From Campylorhamphus procurvoides (Eukaryota; Chordata; Aves; Passeriformes; Dendrocolaptidae), in the NCBI GenBank assembly GCA_013396655.1, contig WBMV01000298.1, positions 3,039,632 to 3,103,631 of the forward strand: a stretch of DNA of 64,000 nucleotides, read 5' to 3'. The notes beneath the pieces were generated by a model. The model had not been told where the DNA came from and made no database searches. It saw nothing but the letters and a program-made list of their open reading frames with translations. Both the position numbers and the translations under genes were made by a program. Below, one piece after another: positions 35,801 through 47,630 of this stretch (position 1 is the first letter of the stretch; the number at the start of each line of letters is the position of its first letter).

Positions 35801-38018
35801 TTGTATGATTCATGAATGCCTAACCACTCTCAAATTTCCCTCTAGCAAAGGAGAACCTGTGGGGTTTGTTTTCCTTTTGAGTGACCAGCAGGTGGTTCTT
35901 CTTCCTCATGATAGTGTAAAGGTGACTTTGTACCTTGAATAGGGGCAGTTTATTTGTTTGGGGTTTTTTGACAGTAAAAGCAATACTTAGGCTGTGCTGA
36001 TGATGAATTATGGGCATAAGGATATATGGAAAACTTGCTAGTTGGAAGGACACTGTAGATTATTAAAAAACATAATAAATGACCAAACTCCAGAAGACAG
36101 CAAAGAAAGGATGATGGTTGTGAGTCTATGGTTGTGACAATATCTCAGCCAGAGCAGCTACTCCCTCCCCTGCGCAGGTGCTCAGTCTAAGTGACAGCTG
36201 AAGGCTTCTAATAAAGAAAGCTATATTACTGTATACATCTGATTTGTTTGCCTGATTTACCAAAGGTGATGAGTAATCCTCACCTTCAGATTGGTTCTAA
36301 GACAAACTAAGATGTTGGGAGGCTTTCCAGATACAAAGTTTTTAGTGCAATATTCTAACTTATAGTATATTATTGTTTAGCATAACTTAGCTTTACAAAT
36401 TAGCTCTCTGACCTTGATATCCTCTCATCTGGACTGCGATAACGGTGAATTTTTAGAGTGCTCCTTGTTGCCTGATAAGGGAAATGGTATTGGGAATCTG
36501 AAGGGCAACAGTGAACAAAGGTCTGTCCTCTAGGAGACAGCTTCATGCTGTCCAGACAGTGTGAAACTCATTTGTGGGGTTTTTCAGGCATTATGGAATT
36601 CAGCTTTGTTAAGGAAACTTCCATATAGGATCAAAGCACTGCATCAACCTCCTGGTTGCTGGTTTATGGCCTGAAGTCATAGGGGTGGGTGAAGTCCCTG
36701 GGTGCCAGGGTGGTTTTGGAAGGGGTGAGCTGTAAATCTGCTCTGAGACGCACGGAATTGTAAGCGGGCAATTCCAAAGACTTTCTAAACCTTTATTGTA
36801 ACCCCCAGAAAGTAGTCTTCTCAGCTTCACTTGGCTGCTTTTATTAAATAATCTGCCAGTGATGTAGCATTTAGCTGGAAGTGAAACCTTTAAGGAACTT
36901 TCAGGTGGGGAGCGAAAGCAGTGCTGTGTTCAAAACTGTGACCAGGAGTCTGTCAAGCAGCTGCCTGAGTCTTAATGGGACTGAGGCCAGGCTGCTCTGT
37001 CCTTTATGTTCACACACTGGAGAAAAGTCACTGACAGTCCCTTGAGGAAGCAGGGAAGTTTGATGTCCAAATGGAGGAGGTTGCAGTCTAGACTGCAATA
37101 GGCTCTATGTAGGGAGCAGCCTGTGGAATAGTGCATTGCACTGGGGAGTGAACTAGGAGCTTGCTGTGTAATCAATAAAGCTGCACTCAAAGACACCAGT
37201 GAGTTTATTGGAGTCACCTGTATAAATGGGGCCAGAATCTGTTGGTACCTGCTCATGTGAACTTCCAGAGTACTGAAAGATTTATATTCCAAATGTGATA
37301 ATAAACTGATATTTCATTATTGCTTATGTTTAATTTTTCCACTCACCAGTGTTACTGGTTGAAGTAATCAAGCCAGGTAATCAAACTGAGACCCTAGACT
37401 ACGTCCCAGCACAGTGGCCTGGATGAAGGCGTGGTGGCAAAGCTCTAACTGATTTCAAGGAAGGCTGGCTGTCATCCCTAGCAATAAACAACTCCTGTCC
37501 CTACCACTAACAGACTAAACACATTTTCAGCTTATATTGTCTTGCTTTACCTACCACTTTATTGCAAACATCTTTCATATTGCAAGAACTTCTACAATGT
37601 ATATAGAGGTAGTAAAACAAGCAGTGATTCTGTAACTCTTAAAATTCACTTAGAATGATGACACATTTGGTTTTATTTTGTGTGACTATCAGGGGAAGGA
37701 AAAGTATTAAAAGTTTTGGGATTGAACATTTTGCATAAAGAGAGTTTGTCTGTCAGATGTAAACTGTTATTTGATCCTGCTATTTAATTTCTCAAATACT
37801 GTAATTGCATATATTTAAGGGAACTAATTCATATCACTTAAAATCAAAATATTCTCCTCATCAGATACTAGGAATTTACTGAAGAGAATTTTATCTTGTT
37901 TACTTTTGATTTCAAAGACTTAAAAATGCAAAAATTATGAATAATTTTGTGTGTGGAAGCTTTGTTGAAGGAAGCTCCAGGTAATTTTTCTGAGAATGAA
38001 GGGCATTTGTGTGGAGGG
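32801..38018. other. Unique sequence, no gene supported
   Basis: No recognised gene or repeat. A segment around 36600-36830 has a minus-strand AATAAAGG and an LTR-like look but no definable ends, so it is not called. The overlapping open frames at 35400-35815 show no family resemblance. Confidence 0.45.
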
Positions 38019-38205
38019 GTGTGTGTGTGTGTGTACGTGTACGTATATATATATATATATATATACCGTTACAGGCAAGTGCATATACATAAATTCATAT
38101 GTGTATATACACACATGAATATATATATATGTATATATATACATACTTGCCTGTGAACATTTATACATGCATGTAAGTATGTATATATAGACACTCCCAC
38201 ACACA
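38019..38205. repeat. Compound (GT)n / (TA)n dinucleotide tract
   Basis: A (GT)n run at 38019-38034 leads into ACGTGTACGTA and a (TA)n run at about 38044-38065. A second TA-rich run lies at about 38112-38145, with further TG/TA patches and CACACACA to about 38205. Several parts are self-complementary, so cruciform or Z-DNA conformations are possible. The open frames across it on both strands (repetitive I/Y/T/H) are products of the repeat. Confidence 0.92.
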
Positions 38206-39990
38206 TCAGTGCAGAACTGCAGTCGCAGGGTGAGTGCCATCTGAGTAGTATCTTGTGTTGCCCAAATGCCAGAGGAGGATAGGTTTCTGTAAAAAATACA
38301 TCAAGTTTAAAAATGAAGGAAGTAGTAAGAAAGGGAAGAAGGTGAGTATGATACCACAAGATGATATAAATTATCTGTGGGCCCAGCATGGTGTTTATGA
38401 ATCATTTCAAAACAGCTTTAATAAGAGGTGTGGGTTGTCCCTGACTGCTGTTAACGTGTAAGGATCATTATTTGGCTGTTAGATGTTGCAGCAGAGGCAG
38501 GTCTTGAGGAGAGATTTGAAAGAGAAGATTCCCATCAGATCTTTTTCAAAGGGTACATTTTCTCCTTTAAATCAGTTGGAGTTCCCAGAGCTGAGTCATT
38601 AATAAGCATTTTTTTCTGATAAAGTTCAGAGCCCCACAGCATCAAGAGTAGGATGAAAGTAAAGCTTGAGTGATGTGCCACATACTCAACCCCACAAGGG
38701 CTCACTCTTCCAATAGTTACCTCATGTTTTCTGGAGAGCTGTTGTGTGTAAATGAGTCAAGGCTGTGCAGTTTAATTTCCCTGCTCAGCATGTCTTGGGA
38801 GTGTTTTCATGAGGCAGGCTGCAGTGGTGGGAGTGACCTGAGGAGGTTAGTGCTGCCAGTCCTGGCAAGCAGAGGATTGAGGTGTTGCAGGTCCTGTAGC
38901 AGGTCACCAAGCCTTGATCCAGGGCAAAGTTTTTGAAGTACTTTCTGAGGGAAATCAGACTAAGCCTGATTTATTTTGTCTGTAAAACCCCTTTCAGAGT
39001 ACATGCACAGAACCAGGTGGCATTGTTCTTAATGGTTATCTCAAGAAGAGAAGTTGATTGAGTTCAGTTTTCAAATGCCTGTTAAAACTTTGACTTTAAT
39101 GTCAAGGTAGAAAATTTTAGTTAGAGATGGATGGAACAGGTAGGAGTTTGTTTTAAATAGGGTTTGTGTTTTTATCTCATTTACAGAATCTTGTCTGTAC
39201 AGTTTTAGAGGTAGAGTTGTGTAGGTAAATATCTGCATAACTTGCTGAGGCTGGTACAAGGCAGGTGCCTACTTATCATTGAGGACACAGATTATAAGTA
39301 CCTCGTTCTTTCCTTTCTGTGGGCAAGGGCAGGAGATCCACGTGGACTCACGTCTAACCATTTATATCTTCACCTATGTTTGCTCATGCTGTTGAAGGAA
39401 GGATTTATGAACACCTTTTTTTTGCCGCCATGGCAACCACAGTGAAAGTGTGAAAGTGGCCTTTTCTCACAAGCCCCTCCATGGGAGGAAAGACAGCTCA
39501 ACATTTCTATCTGAGCAAAAATGGAGCTCCTACATTTGCGTGTGGCCTACCAGAACTCACTGGAGAAGGGAATTCTTCATCTGCTGCAAAATATTACTGA
39601 GACTTGTCTAGATTTGTGCCTTGAAATTCAACCCGCTGAAACTTTAATGTGACACAGATTTTGGTACTACTTTGGTGCTTTTCTGACTAGGGTAGTACTC
39701 TGATTTGCATGTTATTCAAACACCCAGTTAGATGAGATTGATTTTTAGTTATTAAAGAGATAGTGCTATGTAGATAATTAATTTCAAACGGGCCAACAGT
39801 TCAGCACTAACACCAACTTTGAGTCAGTCAATTCCGTGTCCTCCAAAATCTTCCTCTTTGTTCTGATTCAAGTACATCAAACACAGTTAAACACAGCACA
39901 ATAGCCAGAGACAAGCTCTGGACCACAACAGCCCAGGGAGGCAATGCTTCTACCTGCACTGTGAGCAGTGGTAGCATTCAAACACACATA
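38206..39990. other. Unique sequence, no gene supported
   Basis: No recognised gene or repeat. At 39428-39438 there is a second CCATGGCAACC, the same X-box-like 11-mer as at 6135-6145, but here it lies in ordinary AT-rich sequence. Confidence 0.45.
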
Positions 39991-40140
39991 TCATAGACTC
40001 ATAGAATGGTCTGGGTTGGAAGGAACCTTAAAGATCATCTACTTTCAATCCCCCTGCCATGGGCAGGGACACCTTCCACTAGACCAGGTTTCTCAGAGCC
40101 CCATCCAACCTGGCATTGAACATTCTAGGGTTGGCGCATA
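39991..40140 (-). mobile_element. CR1 LINE 3' end, ~150 bp
   Basis: Starts TCATAGACTCATAGAATGGT, with GGGTTGGAAGGAACCTTAAA, CCCCTGCCATGGGCAGGGAC, CTTCCACTAGACCAGG and CCATCCAACCTGGCATTGAA. This is the minus-strand avian CR1 terminus, including two copies of the tail repeat (CATAGA), and it is strongly 5'-truncated. Confidence 0.95.
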
Positions 40141-42373
40141 TCTTGTATAGAACATCCATTACCTCAAATGAATGCATTTTCATAAAACTTGCTTGTTACT
40201 TCCTTTACTCATATTATTTTATTGGGAAGTAAAAGCAGACAGCTCTGTCTGTCTCTTCTTTCATGGAATAGTTCAAAGAGAAATGTTACTTAAATCACAT
40301 ATGCCATTGCCTCTTCTTCATTTTTTTTTCCTCCTTAGTAAGTTTCAGAAGTTTTCTGAGAATCATTTAGATGAAAATTGTGCCAACAGATGAGTGACAG
40401 AAGAGCTTGGGGATAAGCAGCAACTAATGTGCCTGTGACTCCTTTTCTCATGCTCAGATAATGTGATTCAGACCATTTGTGGGGTGGAGGCTGCAGAGTT
40501 TTTCTTTTAGGCTGCTGGAAAGCAGAGTCCTGCTGTCATTTCCATATAACTGGTTTTCTCATGGCAGGATGTTGTGTTTTTTTTTTTTTTCATTAGATGT
40601 AAGGCTTTTCTCTCTTTTTTCTAATTTCTATCAAATATCTATCTCTCTCTTTGAGTCCTTTCTTGATAATTTCATGTGTCATCCCACTTCAGTGTTCGTC
40701 TCTTCCCTCTGTCCCATTTCCCCCTGAAAATAACAGGTGTGTCTAACTTTTGGTTCAACCAGGTTTTATTTTAGCTTTTTTTTTTTTTTTTCCTGAGCAA
40801 ATATGAGTTATGAGAACATACTGCATTTGTCTGTCTGGTGATCAGTTGTCCTGCCAACACTGGCCCCAGATATTTCAACATGTGAGCTGATTTCATCCAA
40901 GCTTGTCAGAAATTTAAAGATAAGAAAAATAATAAATCCTATGAGCTTTGTGAAAATAGTTGGTCAGGTAGAGGAGGCAGAAGATCCATGCCCCATCAGG
41001 GGGAAGCTGATGTGGAGTCATGTTGCTTAGACATCAGAGAGTCCAGAGGAGAGCACAGACTTGAGATACAGATCTGCAGGAAACCAAGTTTCATCATCTC
41101 TGCTGCTCATAGAGCTAGGCATTTAATTTCTCTCTCCTGAGAGAAACACTGAACTGTTCTTCTTTACTCCCAGGGTATCATTGTTGTGTCAGAATATTTT
41201 AGTTTATTTATTTATTTATTTATTGCACTGTCAGTTATTACTAATTTAGGTTTTGTTGTTGCTGCTTATTGCATAAAAGACTTCTGACTATGATATCTAT
41301 AATGTGGAGTCTATCACTGGAGTTTTCTTCACTATCTGTTTTTATGTCTGTTCATGTATCAGAGGGGAAATAATGGCTGTGGTCCTAAGTGGGAAAATAA
41401 CTACTTATGGATTAGGTTGTAGCAAATGGATTGAGAGAATGAGATAACCAGCCATAACAGGGCTGAAGTACCCAACACTAACCACAATAAACCTTCTGAA
41501 ATTTATTTGCAGTAGAAATGAAAGTCATAGACCAGAGAGGAAGAAAAAAGGTAGATAGTTTCAGATTGACTATGGAATAATAGTCCCATTATTTTTTTTA
41601 CTTTTTCTCTCAGTTAAGAAACAGACCTTTAACATCACATCTTTTTCAAGACAGCATTCGAAGATAAAAATAAGTGATTTTGTTGGCATAACATCTATTT
41701 CCACTGAGAGCCGGGTCAAAACAGATCAAATAGATATCATCTTTTTGGAAAACTCAGATTAAAATCTACTGTCTGACAGTGTGCCCAAATGGCAGAACAT
41801 GTTATAGAGTAAGACTTGTTTTATTCCTTTATAAGTAAGTGAAGGTAGCTATGAATTTACATGCTTCCTTTAATAAGGTCTCCAACTAGTGCTTTGGCAA
41901 GAGGTGGCAGTAAAGCTGTACTGTGACAGAGTTATAGGGACATATCTCTGTAGTTCTCAGTAGACAAACTTTCAGCCTTCATGGTCTAAGACTTAGGACC
42001 AATAACATCTAATATCTATAATTTTCATAAAGTTCTGAGGCTTTAAAATGCTACAGCAATTACTTTCTTCTGTCTCAAGATGTTAATGGTAAATTAGCAA
42101 TACTTTGCACGTGGAAATAATTCTGGAAGAGGAGCACAGTGACTCCTGCCCAGCAACTGATTAATGAGTCTAGTTTATCTCTTCCTCAGATGTTTGGCTT
42201 CTCTCATGTAGTATTTTTGTAGCTGAGCTTTTTTAGCACACTTAAAGGGATCAAAATATAGGTAGCAAACAGGCATGTTAGTGGAAGAAAAGGTGAATAA
42301 CATGGTTAAAGTTGATAAGAAGAAAATAGATGGAATAGTTTCCCTGTATTTTGGAATTTTATATCTTTTACAG
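40141..42373. other. Unique AT-rich sequence
   Basis: No gene or known transposable element was recognised. It contains a (TTTA)n microsatellite at 41203-41224 and T-rich runs near 40569-40590 and 40778-40792. Confidence 0.5.
41203..41224. repeat. (TTTA)n microsatellite
   Basis: About five tandem TTTA units form a simple tetranucleotide repeat. Confidence 0.9.
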
Positions 42374-42496
42374 AAAATTCCTTTTGGAGAAGAAAGATGT
42401 GACTACATCAAAGCATCACATTGCCAGTTTTCTCCACTTGTGACTTCTATGTCCATTGAACTATTGAAAACTCAGTTGTCTGAGCGGAAAAGAGAG
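42374..42496 (+). other. Possible internal coding exon, unidentified
   Basis: A 123-bp segment is preceded by a good acceptor (TTTATATCTTTTACAG) and followed by a strong donor (GAGAG then GTAAAT). It is open in a frame that begins and ends on codon boundaries (phase 0/0, 41 codons). The peptide starts KIPFGEERCDYIKASHC and ends LLKTQLSERKRE, the latter charged and helix-like. I do not recognise the protein. The next splice-flanked open segment on this strand (43737-43822) does not fit in phase. A strongly open plus-strand frame without an early ATG lies at 42722-42943. This could be an exon of a real gene with large introns or a chance pattern; coding status is unproven. Confidence 0.28.
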
Positions 42497-45400
42497 GTAA
42501 ATGGGAGTATATTCAAGTTTTAAACATGTTTCTTTTGGTTACAATGTAAAAATAAAATCTCAAAAATATTTGTGATTAAAAATCTTTAGAGCATACAGCT
42601 CAGGTAAAAGTATGTGGTAATTTTCCTTAAATTTCAAAACAAAATATTTTGAATACACAAATTTTAACTCTTTTTTCCCTCAAATAAAAGCATACAGGAA
42701 TTTTTAATAAGTCAATATTAGCCACTGGGTAGGCGGGAATCATTAAATGAAAAATTTCTCACTTGCTCTACAAAGAAATCTTTAGATGGCTTTGATTACA
42801 TCTCTGAAGAGGATTCTCTGAAATGGGTGGGTTGTAATCTCTGCTCCTCCTTTCATCTTCACAAGAATGGCTACTGCACGCTCAGAGCTTCCAACAGCCA
42901 CTGCTGTCACTTTAAAGAAAATATGACCAAATTAACTGCATAATTTATCAAGATGTTATAAAAATTTCAAGACCAAATTTTTGAAGAATGCTTTGACTCA
43001 TGGCCTTTCTATTATGAGCTAAGTTTTATATGATATTGAATACAATTTAAACTATTTGGAGGCAAAGTAATACAAATTATGGATTACCTGGGGTGTTGCA
43101 TGGCCAGACATGTTCCCCCCACAGTTAAACACCCCTTAACATTTAACATGTTTATCAACCTATAATTGGCAGCTCTGTTATATATCCATCTATTATTTGT
43201 TATTTCACATCATCACGAGCCAACATCCCCCACCCTAGTGCTGCCCAAAGGTGGAACAAAAAGGCAGACACATACTTTTTTTTTTTTGTTCTGCTTGGAA
43301 AAAGAAAAAGGAATTATCTCTGGAATAAGAGTGACAGGATCAAGCAATATTGTAATGGCCACAGTCAGAGTGGAACCACTGAATGTGTCATTTTGTCAGT
43401 GTGTACTGTCTGAAATGTGTCTAGCTTTGAAGTTAAAATAAATCTACCAGTAAAACACATTTTTTTACCTTAAATCTTTTTGTCTCTTAGTAGTTCAGAA
43501 GACATTCTTTATCTCAATTTTAGTGATCATATCAAGCTGATATAAAAATTTACCAACTATTGTATGTGCTTACTATAGCTATTGTTTATTCAGAAGGCTT
43601 TTCTCTGCTCAGTGATTGTGGGAGAAATATAAATATACTACATCTATATAACCACCATGTTGATGTGAGTATTATTTGATACCACCTATAAGTATATTAA
43701 CACTTTTTATTGATATAACTGTCTCTGTCTGGGCAGACTTCAGTAATTTAGTTAAATTAGTGTTGCTACCTTGGCAGCTAAATAAAGGGGGAAAAGTAAA
43801 TGCCAGACGCAGAGAACGACAGGTAATTTCTGTCACTGCTTTGAAAACTTCTGGCTTTTCCAATCAACAGCAGATTTCTGTGAACAGAGTAGGCATTCTT
43901 ACAAAACCTGCAGTAAATGGAATGTCATTTTTATTGATAATGATGCTATTTGATTTAGAGAACTCTTTACTGTTTTGAGAGCTGGTTTGGAACTTGCCAG
44001 TCCTGTCTCCATCAACCTTACATTTCTCTGCAGCAAAGACATTATCTGAGTCCCATAAAGTTAATATTTAAGGATCTTGGGAACCATTCCTTCAAAATTT
44101 TGCATGAGCTTTTATCAGTGGCAGCATTTTTTGTCAAGATGTACTTGCAGTACAAGACAGGGATGATTTTCCCATTGGAAACAAGGAAACTTTAAATCCT
44201 TTTTTTTATTATTTTGCCCTTGATAAAACACAATGTTGTTTAGGCTTTGTGTAGGCTACATTTTCATCCCCTGGGAGCACCCAGACCTGCAAAAAAAAAG
44301 TATGGCACTAATTGACTTTTCCTGTTTCCTTTCAAGTTTCAGCATTGTGACTCCACTTGAGCATCTGGACGTGACTGTTTGTTCTCACTTCTGCCAGGGG
44401 ACCAACTCCCACATGCTCTGCCTCCCCTCACCCCCACCTACTTCCTTTTCACCCCCCTCTGAGAAGTCACTTTACTTGAGAAATGGGAAAGCCATCAGCA
44501 TGTCCTGATGCTCCCAGGGCCATTTACAATCTGTCTTTGCTCTCAGAGGTGTGTGACATCTGCTTTATTTCATGGGCTTGTCAAAAACCAGCAGGCAGAA
44601 CCAGCGTCTTCAGCTGAGTCCTCTGCACCCCCCAGAAAGGTCAGAGGAGAGGTGTCCCTGTGCTGTGTAGGTAGCACAGATGCAGGGCCATGCAGGAGCA
44701 AGGACTAATGGGAGGTGGTGGATGATGGAGCAGTGGGAGCAGAGTCTAGGGCCGTCCAAAGCCAGCCTGCTCAGCTGAGGCAGGCCTTGAAATGCTGGTG
44801 AATGCTGGTAGAGAAGGGGAAAGGCATCCAGCTATCATGGCTGGTCTCTCTCCAGAAGAAAAGACTATAAATTAGGGTTATGCATTGGGAATGACTTATT
44901 GTTGTCCCATTTATCTGCCTATTAGAGACATTTTATTTTTCTGCATTTAATAAAAATATTCATTGATAAGCCATTTGTTTCCTGTTTGCCGGTGGGGACA
45001 TTTTGCTTGCTGAGTCATTTGCACTGCTTATTGCATTGGGATAATTTTCCCTGGTATCTGGGTGAGGACTTGGACGCTTCTCTAACAGTGATTTACCCCG
45101 AAATGTAAACTCACCTATCACCATTTCCACTCAGGTCCTAGTAGAAGGCTTACAAAATGGCTCATATCAGCCACAGTTTGGCCTTTGGTACTTATCCAAC
45201 ACCTGTTTAAGAGGTGATGGTTACTATCAACTGCCAGACTCACCCAGACTCAAAGTGACAACTGGAAGGAGAAAGATGGTATCCTTCCACCAAACTGAGG
45301 GCAGCAGTCCCTGCCTGAGGAAGGTGTTTGGGACACAGTCAGACCCAACATCTTTGAAGGTCAGCTTTCTCTTGTGCCTCGTCCTGCTTTAGCTGCAGAA

Positions 45401-47544
45401 GGGCTTTCAATGAAACATTTGAAAAGAGCATGTTAATACCCTTTCACAGTGTGACAGAGATTTAAATAACAGATTTTATTTTTTCATTAAACAGAGGGTT
45501 GTTGAATTTCTACCAAAGCTTCTAAACCTCCTTAGAATTTCAAAACCAGTTTTAGGCTGAAAAAAATAAATCCAACAATGAAGGAAAATATTAAAATCCT
45601 CCCTCACACCCTCCAAATAAAAGGAAAGAGGAAAAAAGTGATACGTCACTTTAACATTAAAGTTAAAAGGCTTTGATGGTGAGGAGAACTTTGCAGAAGA
45701 GAAAATGATGGGGGTGACAAATCTTTAAAGAAGGGAAAGAGCAGTGCTATTTTTAAAATTCTTTTATTCTTTTCTGATTATGGTATTTTACAGAGCCTTA
45801 CAGATGACAAAGCAGCTGCTTCCCCTGAGTCTGACAGTGCTTTCTCCACACACCACTGGGCTGTTTTTTTTTCTTTTTGTGTCACATTGATCTTCTCTTG
45901 TTGTGCTGCCTTTAACATGCCATTAGGAGCCTCTGGCTGCCAATAGTGAGGAAGGTCAGGTTCTTGTGGGTAAACTGCCATTAGAGTCTTTCTGACATGA
46001 CATATAACATTACAGTCAGTGCCAACTCTTTGAAGATATTTTTAGAGATAAAATTACCTTATTATTATTTTTACTACTTGCACTGAAGGAGTTTCTAGGG
46101 GCCCTTGTCCAGGTCTATCATATAGGTGTTGTACCAATGGAAATTAAAAGGTAGCCCCTGTCTAACAGAGTTTGTGAGACATTAAAAGGCAATTATTATC
46201 CCAAATTTGCAGCAGGTACAGAAAATTTTCCACTGCTGCACAGAAAAAAAAACGTGCTACAAGCTCTGAATAGAATAAGTATGGGCAAAAGAGTATGATA
46301 CTGCATCTACCCTAAAATAACCACTGTCTTACAACCTCTAAGGTGAGGTATGATGTGATAAAACAGGAATACAAGGTACCCACAGTGGCTAACATCTGGA
46401 AACAGTTAATCAATAGCATGAGCCAGCCTGGCATCTCTCATTCATACTTAAGATGTGGTCTCTGCCCCTGGTCATCCTGGAAAATCAAGATTACCTGCTC
46501 ACCTGTTTTCAGGAATACACAAATAAAGCTCATTCTGCCCAGTGCATTGCAAGGCAACTTCTGCAAATATGTGCAAACCAGCTTTATTGTCCCCTTTGGA
46601 TCATCCCTTAAAACAGCCCTCTGTGTCTGTAATTTCTGCCAGGACATGGCGACAACGAGGCCACTGGCATGTGGATGCTGTTGTCCATCAGATTAATTGG
46701 TATTGTCTGATGGGGTCTTATCTGCCTGTTGTGTCTTCACTAGGGCAGCATTTTCAACCTGTGGAGCAGTTCATGCAGCAGAAACATAGCAAATGTTGGT
46801 TTTCTAGGTCCTGGGGTAACACATGCATTAACAACAAATAAGAATAACAGTAAGCATCAAGAAACCTTTCTTCAACTGCTTCTCTGTGCTTACATGCTCA
46901 AAACCACTTCTGCTGCCTCCTGACTTCGGCCACCCTGAAACACACTTAACAAAGCTTGCCAGATACAGGAACAATTTGTAGCCATTGATATTAAGGATGC
47001 CTGTGTTTAATAATTGATAAGAATTAGCATAATGCTTGACTCATTGAATTTCTGTGGGGAAACAGTAACCTCCAGTGGTCATTTAGAGTCCAGTCATGTT
47101 CTAACAGAGTTCAGCAAGTACAGTATTAATTTATACCTGGCTTTAAAATTTTTCTTGAAGCCCTAAATTATATATGCATAACCAATTTCTCATACAACAC
47201 ATTGACACTAGAACTGCACTCCTTTAACAGTTTATTTTGCAGTTATTTACCTTTCTCCAAGGGCCTTAAGATCCAGAAATAAAAAATACCTGTGAAAATT
47301 AAAAATAATACCAATTTTTAGTGAAAGATGGAAACTTTCTGAAGGCTCCAGTAGAATCCATGCAGTGTCTGAACTTGGCTTAGGAGTGTCATTTAAGTGC
47401 TGCATGAATAATCTTTCTTAAGTGGGAGATAACCTTCACTTAGAGGGAAGGCCAAGACTATTTTGTTATACATTTTAAATTGGTTGGAGGTTAGAGTCTG
47501 AAGTGAGACATGCGTTTAGGAATTGCTTTAATTTGACTAGTCAG
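42497..47544. other. Unique sequence, no gene firmly supported
   Basis: Contains open frames at 42722-42943 (+), 43676-43978 (+) and 45778-45981 (-), none with a recognised domain. No RNA gene or clear repeat was seen. Confidence 0.4.
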
Positions 47545-47630
47545 CAATCATAGGGAGCAGGGGTGGAAGGGACCTTGGGAGGACTTCCATTCTGTTTCCT
47601 TCAAGGCCAGACTAGCTCTGGTTAAACTCT
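47545..47630 (-). mobile_element. Old CR1 3'-end remnant
   Basis: AATCATAGGGAGCAGGGG followed by TGGAAGGGACCTTGGGAGGA, then AAGGCCAGACTAGCTCTGG. This resembles the reversed 3' terminus of an old CR1 subtype (tail, then a GGAAGGGACCT core). The similarity is short and diverged. Confidence 0.5.

Noticed and set aside
36600..36830. Minus-strand AATAAAGG in sequence resembling an LTR U5 region
   Set aside because: No TG/CA termini, no target duplication and no family recognised.
43737..43822. Splice-flanked 86-bp open segment on the plus strand
   Set aside because: Its phase does not fit the candidate exon at 42374-42496 and phase-0 reading hits a stop at once. It has no recognised similarity.
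45778..45981. Minus-strand 67-codon frame starting MAVYPQEPDLPHYW
   Set aside because: No family resemblance, no splice or promoter context; its length is within chance expectation.
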